Source: Pseudomonas sp. CBZ-4
Lineage (GTDB): Bacteria; Pseudomonadota; Gammaproteobacteria; Pseudomonadales; Pseudomonadaceae
Reading direction: 5' to 3'
DNA: 35,855 nucleotides
Assembly: GCF_000346755.1 (NCBI RefSeq)
Contig: NZ_ANNV01000104.1
Location: forward strand, 1-35,855
In this document: positions 8,894-16,293 of the stretch, one piece after another
How the letters are laid out: each line of letters starts with the position of its first letter
How positions within the stretch are numbered: the first letter of the stretch is position 1
The notes under the pieces: generated by a model
Told to the model about the DNA's origin: nothing
What the model saw: the letters and a program-made list of their open reading frames with translations, nothing else
Database searches by the model: none
Position numbers and translations under genes: made by a program

Positions 8894-11314
8894 TTAGAAC
8901 TCCAGGGTGCTGGACACCGAGAACTGCCGCGCATCGCCAATCGACACAAACAGGCGGCTGGCCGCCGAGGTGTAGTAGGTGCGGTCGAACAGGTTCTTCA
9001 CGTTGAGCTGGAACTTGACCTTCTGCCCGTCGATCTTGGTGTCGTAGGTGGCAAACGCGTCCGCCACGGTGTAGCCCGGCAGGGTGAAGTCGTTGGCCGC
9101 GTCGCCTGCGCGCTCGCCGACGTAGCGGGCGCCAGTGCCCATGCGCAACTGGTCGCCGCCGAAAATGCTGCCGAAGTCGTACGCCACCGACAACGAGCCG
9201 GTGTGCTTGGCGACGTTTTGCAGGCGGTTGCCCTCCAGGGTCGGATCCTTGTCCTTGACGTCTTCGGCGTCGGTGTAGGCATAGCTGCCGATCAGGCTCC
9301 ACTGGTCGGTCAACTGGCCGCTGGCGTCCAGTTCCAGGCCACGAGAACGCACTTGGCCGGCAATGCTGTAGATGGTGTTCGCGCCAGAGCCGACGGAAAC
9401 CAACACATTGCGCTTGTCGATATTGAACAGCGCCGCGCTGGCAGTGATGCGCCCAGGAATATCGAGCTTGGCCCCCAATTCCCAGGACTTGGATTCCTCG
9501 GGTGTCAGGTCACCGGTCAACTTGCTGCCATCGGCCAGGGCGGCAATGGTGGAGTTGGGCTTGAACGATTCGGTGTAGCTGCCGTAGAAGGACAGCTCGT
9601 CGGTGTAGCGATACACCAGGCCCGCACGCGGTACCCAGGCCTGGCCGTTGCCGTTGGTGTTGGCCTTGAACGGCACGCCCTTGCCGGCGTATTGGTCGTA
9701 CATCTGGTAGCGCGCACCGGCGACGAAGATCCACTGGTCGGTGAGGTGGATCGCGTCCTGGAAGAACAGCGAGTCGCTGCGCAGCAGGTCGGTCTGGGCG
9801 CTGTCGGCGGCGCTGACGGTGGTGCCGGCGACTTCGTTGCCGTAGACCGGGTTGTAGTAGTTGAACGAGCCACGCGAGTTCTGGCGGATCAGGTCGGCGC
9901 GGTAGATCTTGCGGTACTCATCATCCATGCCGAACACCAGGTCGTTCTGCAGGCCGAACACGTTGACCTTGCCTTCGAGGCTGGCGGTGGTGAAGCGGTC
10001 GGTGGTGATCGCGCCTTTGGTGCCGTCCATCTTGCGGGTCAGGGTGCCGTCGGTGGCCACTGCGCTGACGCGCACTTGGCTGGCGTCGTAGGTTTCGCGG
10101 TTCCAGCTGTAGCCGAAGTGGGCCTTCCAGTCGTCGTTGAGGTCGTGGTCGGCTTCGAAGCGGTACAGGTCGGAGCGGCCTTCCATGTTGTTGAAGGGCT
10201 CGTCCAGACGGCGGGTGGACGGGATGTCCAGCGGGTGGTTGGACTTGTCGATGGCGGTGCCACGGTCGAACGGCGAGAGGAACTCGCGGTGCTCGTAGGC
10301 AAACAGCAACTTGGTGTTGTCGCCGTACCAGGCCAGGGACGGCGCCACCAGCGTCTCGCGGTGGGTGCCGAAGTTGCGCCAGTAGTCTTCGTCTTCGTGG
10401 TCGACGATCAGCCGGTAAGCCAGGCCGCTGTCGCCAATCGGCCCGGTGGTGTCGAGGCTGCCGCCGCTGCCGTTCTTGCCGTCGCCAAAGGTCGAGCCGC
10501 GCACGGTCAGGGCGGTGGACTGCACCAGTTCCGGCTTTTTACTGACGATATTGACCACGCCGCCCGGGTCCTGGATGCCGTACAGCAACGACGACGGGCC
10601 CTTGAGCACTTCGACGCGCTCGGCCGTGGCGTTCAGCGCACGGCCCTGCACCACCGGCATGCCGTCGCGCATGATCGAACCGTTACGGTTGTCGCCAAAG
10701 CCGCGCAGCATCACCGCGTCCTGGGTGCTGGCAAGGGTATTGGCCTGGGTGATGCCGCTGATATTGCCGAGGGCGTCATCCAGGTTGCGCGGGGTCTGGT
10801 CGCGCAGCACTTGGGCAGGCACGACGTTGACGGTTTGCGGGGTTTCCAGCAGCAGCGCCTTGGAGCGCATCACCGAGCTGGTGGGCGGCGGCTGGTAGCT
10901 GGTGCTGTCCTGGGTCTGCTGGCCGACGCCGCTGATGGTGGTGGCGCCGAGGTTGACCGCGCCTTCAGTCGGCAGCGGTTCAAGCGCCAGGGTGCGCGCG
11001 TCGATCTGGCGGAAGGTAAAGCCGGAGTTGCTCAGCAGGCGTTGCAGGGCCTGGGTCGCGCTCATCTGCCCGCTGACGGCCGGGGCCTTGAGGCCGTAGG
11101 GCGCTTCGTCGGTGTAGATCACGCTGATCCCGGTGACCCGGCTGAAATCGCTCAGGGCCTGGGGCAGCGGTTTGGCTGCCAGGGCAAAGTTGAACCGGGC
11201 GCTTTGTTGTTCCTGCGCCTGCGCCACGGCCAGGGGCAGCAAAGCCAACCCCGAGACCGCCAAGACCGAGGCTCCCAGCCACTGTTTAACCCAACCGCCC
11301 GCCGTCAACTTCAT
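8894..11314 (-). CDS. TonB-dependent siderophore receptor with STN signalling domain
   Basis: An outer-membrane ferric-siderophore receptor of about 806 residues. A signal peptide (residues 1-33, ending AVAQA) is followed by an STN (secretin/TonB N-terminal) domain at about 38-88. Next come a plug with DAVMLRGFGDNRNG and a GPSSLLYGIQDPGGVVNIVSKKP segment, then a 22-strand-type barrel ending in SSTLEF with the terminal Phe. An STN domain marks receptors that signal through a FecR-type anti-sigma factor to a FecI-type sigma factor, but neither gene is adjacent. The ATG at 11314 is preferred because it begins at the signal peptide. An upstream TTG at 11368 would place an apparent promoter and palindrome inside the gene. 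The ribosome-binding site is weak. The siderophore cannot be told from sequence. Confidence 0.93.
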   Translation of the reverse strand: MKLTAGGWVKQWLGASVLAVSGLALLPLAVAQAQEQQSARFNFALAAKPLPQALSDFSRVTGISVIYTDEAPYGLKAPAVSGQMSATQALQRLLSNSGFTFRQIDARTLALEPLPTEGAVNLGATTISGVGQQTQDSTSYQPPPTSSVMRSKALLLETPQTVNVVPAQVLRDQTPRNLDDALGNISGITQANTLASTQDAVMLRGFGDNRNGSIMRDGMPVVQGRALNATAERVEVLKGPSSLLYGIQDPGGVVNIVSKKPELVQSTALTVRGSTFGDGKNGSGGSLDTTGPIGDSGLAYRLIVDHEDEDYWRNFGTHRETLVAPSLAWYGDNTKLLFAYEHREFLSPFDRGTAIDKSNHPLDIPSTRRLDEPFNNMEGRSDLYRFEADHDLNDDWKAHFGYSWNRETYDASQVRVSAVATDGTLTRKMDGTKGAITTDRFTTASLEGKVNVFGLQNDLVFGMDDEYRKIYRADLIRQNSRGSFNYYNPVYGNEVAGTTVSAADSAQTDLLRSDSLFFQDAIHLTDQWIFVAGARYQMYDQYAGKGVPFKANTNGNGQAWVPRAGLVYRYTDELSFYGSYTESFKPNSTIAALADGSKLTGDLTPEESKSWELGAKLDIPGRITASAALFNIDKRNVLVSVGSGANTIYSIAGQVRSRGLELDASGQLTDQWSLIGSYAYTDAEDVKDKDPTLEGNRLQNVAKHTGSLSVAYDFGSIFGGDQLRMGTGARYVGERAGDAANDFTLPGYTVADAFATYDTKIDGQKVKFQLNVKNLFDRTYYTSAASRLFVSIGDARQFSVSSTLEF

Positions 11315-11346
11315 GCTGTGAGAACCCGTGTAGAAAACGCTGTTAA

Positions 11347-11368
11347 TGCGAATTGATCGCAGTTTCAA
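11347..11368 (-). promoter_or_regulatory. Candidate promoter and operator of the TonB receptor gene
   Basis: On the minus strand TTGAAA (11368-11363) could be a -35 box, with a weak -10 near TTAACA about 16 bases on. Between them lies the inverted repeat TGCGA-ATTGA-TCGCA (11347-11361, plus-strand reading). It matches a Fur box only poorly. A dimeric repressor or a degenerate Fur site are both possible. Confidence 0.3.
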
Positions 11369-11428
11369 GCACTACACGGATGGGCCGCGGGTTTACCTCA
11401 CATAAATCTGCAAATATTTTCGAGAGTA

Positions 11429-11472
11429 CGACGCGGAGCGTCGGGGGATGCGTTCCCACGCGGAGCGTGGGG
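11429..11472. repeat. Dispersed Pseudomonas CGCGGAGCG hairpin repeat
   Basis: Two adjacent hairpins with the same GGA loop: CGACGC-GGA-GCGTCG (11429-11443) and CCCACGC-GGA-GCGTGGG (11455-11471). This GATGCGTTCCCACGCGGAGCG-type sequence is a familiar dispersed repeat in P. fluorescens-group genomes. It sits immediately downstream of the GST gene stop and may serve as its terminator. Confidence 0.75.
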
Positions 11473-11478
11473 ACGATC

Positions 11479-12414
11479 TTATTGCGCCTGAATGCGGAAA
11501 CCCATGCGTGGGAAATGCACATGCACGGTGCCGGCGCGTTCGTCGGTACGGCGCAGGATCAGCTCTTCGCGCCCGGCAAACAGCAGTTCGCCAGCGACGG
11601 GGTCGGTGCCGTAATCGGTAGCGCTGACAGTCACCTGCTGGCCTGGGGCGAAGCCATTCAAGTCCGCGAACACTTCATCCGGCAGATTGGCCGGCGTGGC
11701 GTTGCGCGAAATTTCCAGGGCCTGCTCGGCGCTCATCTGGGTGGACGTGCCATGGCCGAAACTCAACACGCGGTCCAGCCAGGCGGCGACGGCAGGATAA
11801 GCATCCACCAGCGGCGCAGTCACGGAAGAGCCTTTGAGGAACCACAACGGGTGAGCCAGGGAGAAGTCGGCAATCGAAGGCTCGCCGAACAGGAAGTCCC
11901 CGGCCTGGTGCTGCAATTGCTGATCGATGCGGCTGACAATCGCCGGCCATTGGTGCAGAGCCTGGTCCAATTGCACACGTGTCGCCGTGCCACCGCTGAA
12001 CAGTTTGCCGCGGTCGGCCACCAGTACCTGGAGCATTTCTGGCGGCACCTTGGCGAATTTCACCGCCAGGGATTCGGGCTGGAACACCAGCGCCACCGCA
12101 TGGGAAAACACCACCGAATCGGCCCAGGCGGCGAAGCCCTGGGTGACCAGTTCCAAACCTTGGGGAAACAGCGCCGGGGCGGATTTTTCCTGCTCCAGGC
12201 GCCGGGCGATCAAGGCCGTGTCGCAGTAGATATCCGCGCCCACTTGCAGCACCGGGGTCTTGCGATAGCCGCCGGTGAGGGCAGTGAAATCCGGCTTGGG
12301 CATCACCGGCGGAATCAGCACCGAATGCCAGGACAAGCCCTTGAAGCCCAGCAACAGACGGGCTTTTTCCGCGAAGGGGGATTGCGGGTAGTGGTGCAGG
12401 ATCAACTCAGACAT
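11479..12414 (-). CDS. Glutathione S-transferase family protein
   Basis: A 311-residue cytoplasmic protein. The N-terminal thioredoxin-like domain (about residues 1-80) starts ILHHYPQSPFAEKARLLLGFKGL and continues with a GGYRKTPVLQVGADIYCDTALIARRLE segment, matching the GST N-terminal fold with the cis-Pro (TPVL) and the downstream Asp. Ser/Pro residues in YPQSPFAEK occupy the usual catalytic position. The rest is mostly helical, and the last 60 or so residues form an extra domain beyond a standard 200-220-residue GST. The ATG at 12414 has GGAG 7 bases upstream. The substrate is unknown. Its neighbours give no pathway link. Confidence 0.85.
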   Translation of the reverse strand: MSELILHHYPQSPFAEKARLLLGFKGLSWHSVLIPPVMPKPDFTALTGGYRKTPVLQVGADIYCDTALIARRLEQEKSAPALFPQGLELVTQGFAAWADSVVFSHAVALVFQPESLAVKFAKVPPEMLQVLVADRGKLFSGGTATRVQLDQALHQWPAIVSRIDQQLQHQAGDFLFGEPSIADFSLAHPLWFLKGSSVTAPLVDAYPAVAAWLDRVLSFGHGTSTQMSAEQALEISRNATPANLPDEVFADLNGFAPGQQVTVSATDYGTDPVAGELLFAGREELILRRTDERAGTVHVHFPRMGFRIQAQ

Positions 12415-12489
12415 GCCGGACTCCGCTCTAGAAGTGAGCCGCTAGCTTAGCCTGCAAAATCTCGCTTGGGGACGATGGGAACCCATCAG

Positions 12490-12765
12490 TCAAATCAATG
12501 AGTCACTGGCCGCCAGGCATTCCTTGGCGCTTTTCTTCAATTTCTTGATCAGCCGTTCCTGGCGCAGCGCCTCGGCCTTGCTTGCACATTGCTCGGTGTA
12601 CACCAGCGCCACGGCCGGGCTGGACAGGAAAAACCGCGCGCCCTTGCCGCTCTGGTGCATCGCAAAACGGCGCACCGGGTCATTGCTGATGCCGCAATAC
12701 AGCGAGCCATTCGCGGCGCGAACCAGATAGACAAACCAGGGTTTGGGTTCAGAAGGATCAGTCAC
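12490..12765 (-). CDS. GIY-YIG nuclease superfamily protein (YhbQ-like)
   Basis: A 91-residue single-domain protein of the small YhbQ/UPF0213 type. [24 protein letters not shown] supplies the GIY-YIG core, with VYL and CGI as the two halves followed by the catalytic-type Arg. [18 protein letters not shown] carries the conserved Glu. Translation probably starts at GTG (12765), since the family domain begins almost at once; no clear ribosome-binding site is visible. Members are suspected nucleases acting on nucleic acid, but cellular roles are poorly defined. It sits between the GST and NTF2-like genes without obvious functional linkage. Confidence 0.88.
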   Translation of the reverse strand: MTDPSEPKPWFVYLVRAANGSLYCGISNDPVRRFAMHQSGKGARFFLSSPAVALVYTEQCASKAEALRQERLIKKLKKSAKECLAASDSLI

Positions 12766-12802
12766 AGGTCAGTTCAGCAAAACCAGAAGAGCGCCAAGCT
12801 TA

Positions 12803-13273
12803 TCAACGACTGGCCTGGAATGCCTTCAAACCGCGCAGCGCCTGGGCTCGCACGGCGTTTTTGACGATGGGCGTCCAGCCCAGCAACAGGCCCTTGGTGC
12901 CCAGGGCCTGACGCGACCAGCGCCACAGGTCGAAGCTGTCGTGGTGTTCGCTGATCTTGCCGTCGCGAAACACGAAGCGCGCCTGGATATCGTTGACCAC
13001 CGTATTGCCGGTGGCGCTGAACAGATAGGTGGCCACCCAATGCGCACTGCCGCCGCGCTCATCGCTGCGCACGCTGTCGAAGGTCAGGGAGAAATCCTTG
13101 GCGCGGGTGGTGAGCATGCGCCACATATCGCCGGCATCACGCCCGCGCAGTTCGCCGAAGGCCGGATCGCTGAACACCACGTCATCGGTATAGCAGGCGG
13201 CCATGGCCTCGGCGTCCAGGCGCTGGAAGGCCTGGTAGAAGCGGTTGATCAGGGCGTCGTGGACATCACTCAT
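12803..13273 (-). CDS. NTF2-like (SnoaL/ketosteroid isomerase fold) protein
   Basis: A 156-residue cytoplasmic protein with the NTF2-like cone fold. The helical N-terminus ALINRFYQAFQRLDAEAMAACYTDDVVFSDPAFGELRG is the classic start of SnoaL-like domains. The strand block ARFVFRDGKISEHHDSFDLWRWSRQALG completes it. The ATG at 13273 has GGAG about 9 bases upstream. A longer upstream frame on the same strand overlaps the neighbouring pilin gene and is rejected. The ligand or reaction is not identifiable. It lies 97 bases downstream of a minus-strand DUF1120 pilin gene, but nothing suggests a fimbrial role. Confidence 0.88.
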   Translation of the reverse strand: MSDVHDALINRFYQAFQRLDAEAMAACYTDDVVFSDPAFGELRGRDAGDMWRMLTTRAKDFSLTFDSVRSDERGGSAHWVATYLFSATGNTVVNDIQARFVFRDGKISEHHDSFDLWRWSRQALGTKGLLLGWTPIVKNAVRAQALRGLKAFQASR

Positions 13274-13370
13274 GGGCAGGCTCCGTGATTCAGTGTTATC
13301 AGGGCTGCACGATAAGCTGCGCATGGGTGGAAAGCCATGCCCATTTACCTTGTCAATAAGGGGGGTGGGG

Positions 13371-14021
13371 TCAGAGGTAGACGACGTCGAGGGTGGCGCT
13401 GCCGTCCAGGGGGAACTGCTCGCCCAGCGGTGGCAGGCTTTGAAGCCTGACGATAAAGGTATCGACTTGAACGTCCATCGCCATCGCCCGCAACGGCACG
13501 GGCGCAACATCGCTGCCCGCGCTCGTACTCAAAGCACGCATGCTGTTGACCTGCCAGATCAGCCCGGGGTGGGTGGCATCCGACCAACTGGTGCCAGTGC
13601 TCGACTCAATGATCGGGCGGTCAACGCCATCGGCCTGCCCATTGGCGGTTTTCAGCATGTACCAGCCGACTTTCTTGTCGTCGACCAGACCCAGGCCAAA
13701 ATTTTCCGCCACTCCAGGTATCCCCCCCTCGCCAGAGGTGCCGGCTCGATTATCACTGCTCCGAATCGCAACCATGGTCGGCGCGGCGCATTCGACACTC
13801 AAGCGCAGTGTCGCCACCGCCAGTGCAGTGGGCACATTTCCCTGGTTCAAGTCCTTGCGCGATATCTTGCCGTGGTCCACCACGCCGCCGGACAAGGCCG
13901 GCGTACACGCTGCCGGCGTAATACTGCCCTTGACGTTCACATCCACACTGGACGCCGCCAATACCGGGACGACACCGCCCAGCGCGATGGCGGCGGCCAT
14001 CACGTTAATCAACATTTTCAT
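13371..14021 (-). CDS. DUF1120 fimbrial subunit, isolated minus-strand paralogue
   Basis: A 216-residue secreted pilin-like protein. A signal peptide (residues 1-22, MKMLINVMAAAIALGG to VLA) precedes the mature start ASSVDVNVKGSITPAAC. The DUF1120 features are present: two Cys (ITPAAC and LSVEC) suited to a disulphide, the IRSSDNRAGT motif, a GLGLVDDKKVG segment and the C-terminal FPLDGSATLDVVYL with the penultimate Tyr typical of chaperone-usher pilins. It is encoded opposite to the main fimbrial operon and downstream of the response regulator gene, separated by 256 bases. Those 256 bases show no terminator and no convincing promoter, only a small ACTCG-TT-CGAGT palindrome at 14031-14042. 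It could be an alternative subunit exported by the same chaperone and usher. Confidence 0.9.
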   Translation of the reverse strand: MKMLINVMAAAIALGGVVPVLAASSVDVNVKGSITPAACTPALSGGVVDHGKISRKDLNQGNVPTALAVATLRLSVECAAPTMVAIRSSDNRAGTSGEGGIPGVAENFGLGLVDDKKVGWYMLKTANGQADGVDRPIIESSTGTSWSDATHPGLIWQVNSMRALSTSAGSDVAPVPLRAMAMDVQVDTFIVRLQSLPPLGEQFPLDGSATLDVVYL

Positions 14022-14277
14022 ATACTAAGTACTCGTTCGAGTGGGTTTTAGTTGACGAGCATCGACACACGACTGCACCAGGCTCGCCAACAATTACGAC
14101 TCTGTAGTTAGACCAGGGGGTTATGCCAAGGCGCCAGTAACACCAAAACATTTGTGAACTTTATCGCGCAACCACACGGCACCCAATACACGTTTTACGA
14201 ATACCCATGCCACACCAATAACGGCGCGACTTATATCAACTTCAATGCGCACGGATATAGTCGGCCGCGCACTTGAC

Positions 14278-14913
14278 TCAAGGAACCATTCCCGCATCCC
14301 GTGCATAGGCAAACAGATCCACATCCGTGGAAATACACAACCGATGCATCGCCGTACTCTTCTGTTTGCTGATCGTCGAAATACTGCGATTGACCCGCGC
14401 GGCAATCTGGCTGACGGTCATGCCGCTGGCCAACATGCGCACCACTTCCTGTTCTTTGCCCGACAATGTCGGCGCCTTGGTCGGTTGCGCCAGGCAGGCC
14501 TGATCCAGCTGCAAGCGCAGGCATTCGCTGACGAACTGGCGCCCCTGCACCACGGTCATCAGCGCCTGCGGCAACTCTCTGGCGGATGCACTCTTGGCAA
14601 TAACGCCTCGCGCGCCATGGCCGAACGCAGCGCGCAGGGTGGCGATATTGGCGAACATGGTCACCAGAATCACGGGCACGTCGGGGTACTTGCGATGCAA
14701 TAAACCCAATAGCCCGTAACCGTCTGCTTGTTGATTACCGGGCATGGCGAAATCAGTCACGATCACGTCGCACGGAATACGTTCTATCAACTCCAGAAGT
14801 TGGTCAGGGCCATCGGCTTCGGCCACGACCTTGCACTTTCCGCTCGCCTCTATCACCACTTTTTGACCTACGCGAACTATGGGGTGATCGTCAGCAATAA
14901 TGATGCGAATCAT
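14278..14913 (-). CDS. RcsB-like response regulator (REC plus LuxR-type HTH)
   Basis: A 211-residue cytoplasmic transcription factor. The receiver domain (1-120) has acidic Asp8/Asp9, phospho-acceptor Asp54 (IVTDFAMPG), Thr85 and Lys107. A NarL/LuxR-type helix-turn-helix spans about 150-194 (LSGKEQEVVRMLASG, then RSISTISKQKSTAMHRL). The HTH and the linker (GVIAKSASARELPQAL) resemble RcsB more than generic NarL proteins. An ATG at 14925 would add four residues; 14913 is preferred because GGAA lies in front of it and MIRIIIADDH is the usual start. The REC-HPt gene is upstream on the same strand, and pilin genes flank the pair. In P. aeruginosa, regulators of this type control Cup fimbriae, so control of this DUF1120 locus is the natural inference. 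Confidence 0.93.
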   Translation of the reverse strand: MIRIIIADDHPIVRVGQKVVIEASGKCKVVAEADGPDQLLELIERIPCDVIVTDFAMPGNQQADGYGLLGLLHRKYPDVPVILVTMFANIATLRAAFGHGARGVIAKSASARELPQALMTVVQGRQFVSECLRLQLDQACLAQPTKAPTLSGKEQEVVRMLASGMTVSQIAARVNRSISTISKQKSTAMHRLCISTDVDLFAYARDAGMVP

Positions 14914-15012
14914 CGGGCATTCCATGATGGCAGTTTGAGACCAGCAAAATACCGCGATCGTGTTTTTGCAACAACAGGAAATAAGTCATCCACTCAGCGT
15001 TACCCCCCGGTT

Positions 15013-15029
15013 TTAAGCGCTACGCTTAA
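15013..15029. promoter_or_regulatory. 17-bp palindrome upstream of the response regulator gene
   Basis: TTAAGCG-CTA-CGCTTAA has perfect 7-base arms. It lies about 100 bases upstream of the response regulator start and just downstream of an A/T-rich TTAATTATG stretch (minus strand) that could be a -10 region. The symmetry and size fit a dimeric regulator such as an RcsB/NarL-type protein, so autoregulation is plausible. The CGCTTA half occurs again at 16251, about 40 bases before the first pilin of the main operon. Confidence 0.45.
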
Positions 15030-15092
15030 TCCCTACATAATTAAGAGAACACACTTACGGAAACGTACTACATGACAGAGGTATAAATTCCT

Positions 15093-15899
15093 TCAAAGTC
15101 GTGCCAAGTAATCCAGATAGCGCTCAACGCTCTGCCGGTAGCCATCCAGGTCGGCCTGGTTCAGCCTCACACCGCAGACCTGCACTGCATTGATCAACGC
15201 GACCGCGCTGTTCTCCAGGCCGGTTTCCCCCACAAACGCCACGCTGCCCGCCAGACGATGCAGACACTGCGCAGCCTGGCTGGCATCGAGTGTGGCTTGG
15301 GCGGCGGCCAGCACCGCCAGGTCGGCATGGGCTTCCTCGATCAGGCTGAACAGCATCGGCGCCACCACCTCCCAGCTCCCAAAGGCTTCGATCAGGCTGG
15401 CGCGGCTGGGGAACGTGCCGCGGGGCACAACCGTGACCTCCATGCACTTGGCGGCATTGCCGCCTGAGTTCGGTGGCGCCAGCCAGCAGTGCAAAACCTT
15501 GCGCAGTTGTGCGAAACCGATCGGCTTGTGCAACCAGCCGTCCATTCCGCACGCCATACAGCGACGGATGTCTTCCGGCCCCAGGCTGGCCGTCAAGGCC
15601 AGTACCGTAACGGGTGGACGGCCTTCGGCTTTTTCGCGCCGACGCAGCTCACGGGTCATCGCGTAGCCGTCCATGACCGGCATCCGGCAATCGCTGATCA
15701 CCAAGTCGAAACGCTCGACATTCAGCACATCCAACGCCATTCGTCCATCGCTGCAACAGTGATGAGCCACGCCGAGTTTTGTCAGCAATGAGCCCATCAG
15801 CAGGCGGTAGGTACCGTGGTCATCCACCACCAATACCCGGGCATGGGGCCAATGGCTCGGCGGCGCGCGCAAGCCTCGTTCAGGTAAGTGGTGCGCCAT
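15093..15899 (-). CDS. REC-HPt phosphorelay protein without kinase domain
   Basis: A 268-residue protein of two signalling domains and no membrane segment. The receiver domain (about 20-140) has Asp26/Asp27, phospho-acceptor Asp70 (VISDCRMPVMDG), Thr103 and Lys125. The C-terminal HPt domain (about 165-265) has the motif HRLAGSVAFVG with phospho-histidine His214. This order, REC then HPt, is that of the C-terminal end of BvgS/EvgS-type hybrid kinases, but the sensor, HAMP/PAS and kinase parts are absent and the frame starts cleanly with an ATG. It would need a phosphate donor kinase from elsewhere and would pass phosphate on to the neighbouring RcsB-like regulator. It is divergent from the main fimbrial operon across a 394-base gap. 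Confidence 0.92.
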   Translation of the reverse strand: MAHHLPERGLRAPPSHWPHARVLVVDDHGTYRLLMGSLLTKLGVAHHCCSDGRMALDVLNVERFDLVISDCRMPVMDGYAMTRELRRREKAEGRPPVTVLALTASLGPEDIRRCMACGMDGWLHKPIGFAQLRKVLHCWLAPPNSGGNAAKCMEVTVVPRGTFPSRASLIEAFGSWEVVAPMLFSLIEEAHADLAVLAAAQATLDASQAAQCLHRLAGSVAFVGETGLENSAVALINAVQVCGVRLNQADLDGYRQSVERYLDYLARL

Positions 15900-16293
15900 G
15901 GTGCCCTCATGCAGAGAGCGATCAGCTCAACCGGCCGGCCATGCACTGGCCGCACCCGAACTTTTCGCAGCAGGACGATCACCCCAATCCAAATGAATGA
16001 ATCACAGTCATCAAAGAGCGCGAAAAAATATCCGAACGAATTAAACAGCGCGATACAACAACTACGACAAAGCCCCCTCCCCCCGCATTAAACGACGCTA
16101 TTTCACTAAACAAGCCCTTTTTGTCATTGCCACCCTGTCATTCGTAATAGTTGCATTTGCGCCGCTTCGTCCCGGCGATAAATTCCCTCCCGCTTTTCCC
16201 TGAAGCAGCGCGTGCCCGCCAAAACCATAAAACCCTGGGCAACTTCCCCGCGCTTATCTGTCCCGAAGCCCTTGCATAGGAATACCTGCTGAT
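15900..16293. other. Divergent regulatory region of the fimbrial locus
   Basis: A 394-base non-coding region between the REC-HPt gene (leftward) and the first pilin of the main operon (rightward), A/T-richer than its surroundings at 15990-16110. It holds a small hairpin CGGCCA-TGCAC-TGGCCG (15936-15952), a 14-base-period direct repeat of TGTCATT (16122-16128 and 16136-16142) and a half palindrome CGCTTA (16251-16256). Both promoters should lie here; I could not fix either by -35/-10 match. Confidence 0.6.

Noticed and set aside
8792..11356. Open frame of 854 codons on the plus strand across the TonB receptor
   Set aside because: Antisense shadow; the receptor on the other strand has signal peptide, STN, plug and terminal Phe.
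11315..11368. TTG start 18 codons upstream for the TonB receptor
   Set aside because: It would place a polar stretch before the signal peptide and coincides with a likely -35 box.
11429..11472. CRISPR-like tandem hairpins
   Set aside because: Only two short units with the same loop, no spacer regularity and no cas genes; they fit a dispersed Pseudomonas repeat.
13274..13510. Longer start for the NTF2-like gene
   Set aside because: It would overlap the pilin gene and adds residues without family similarity; the ATG at 13273 has a ribosome-binding site.
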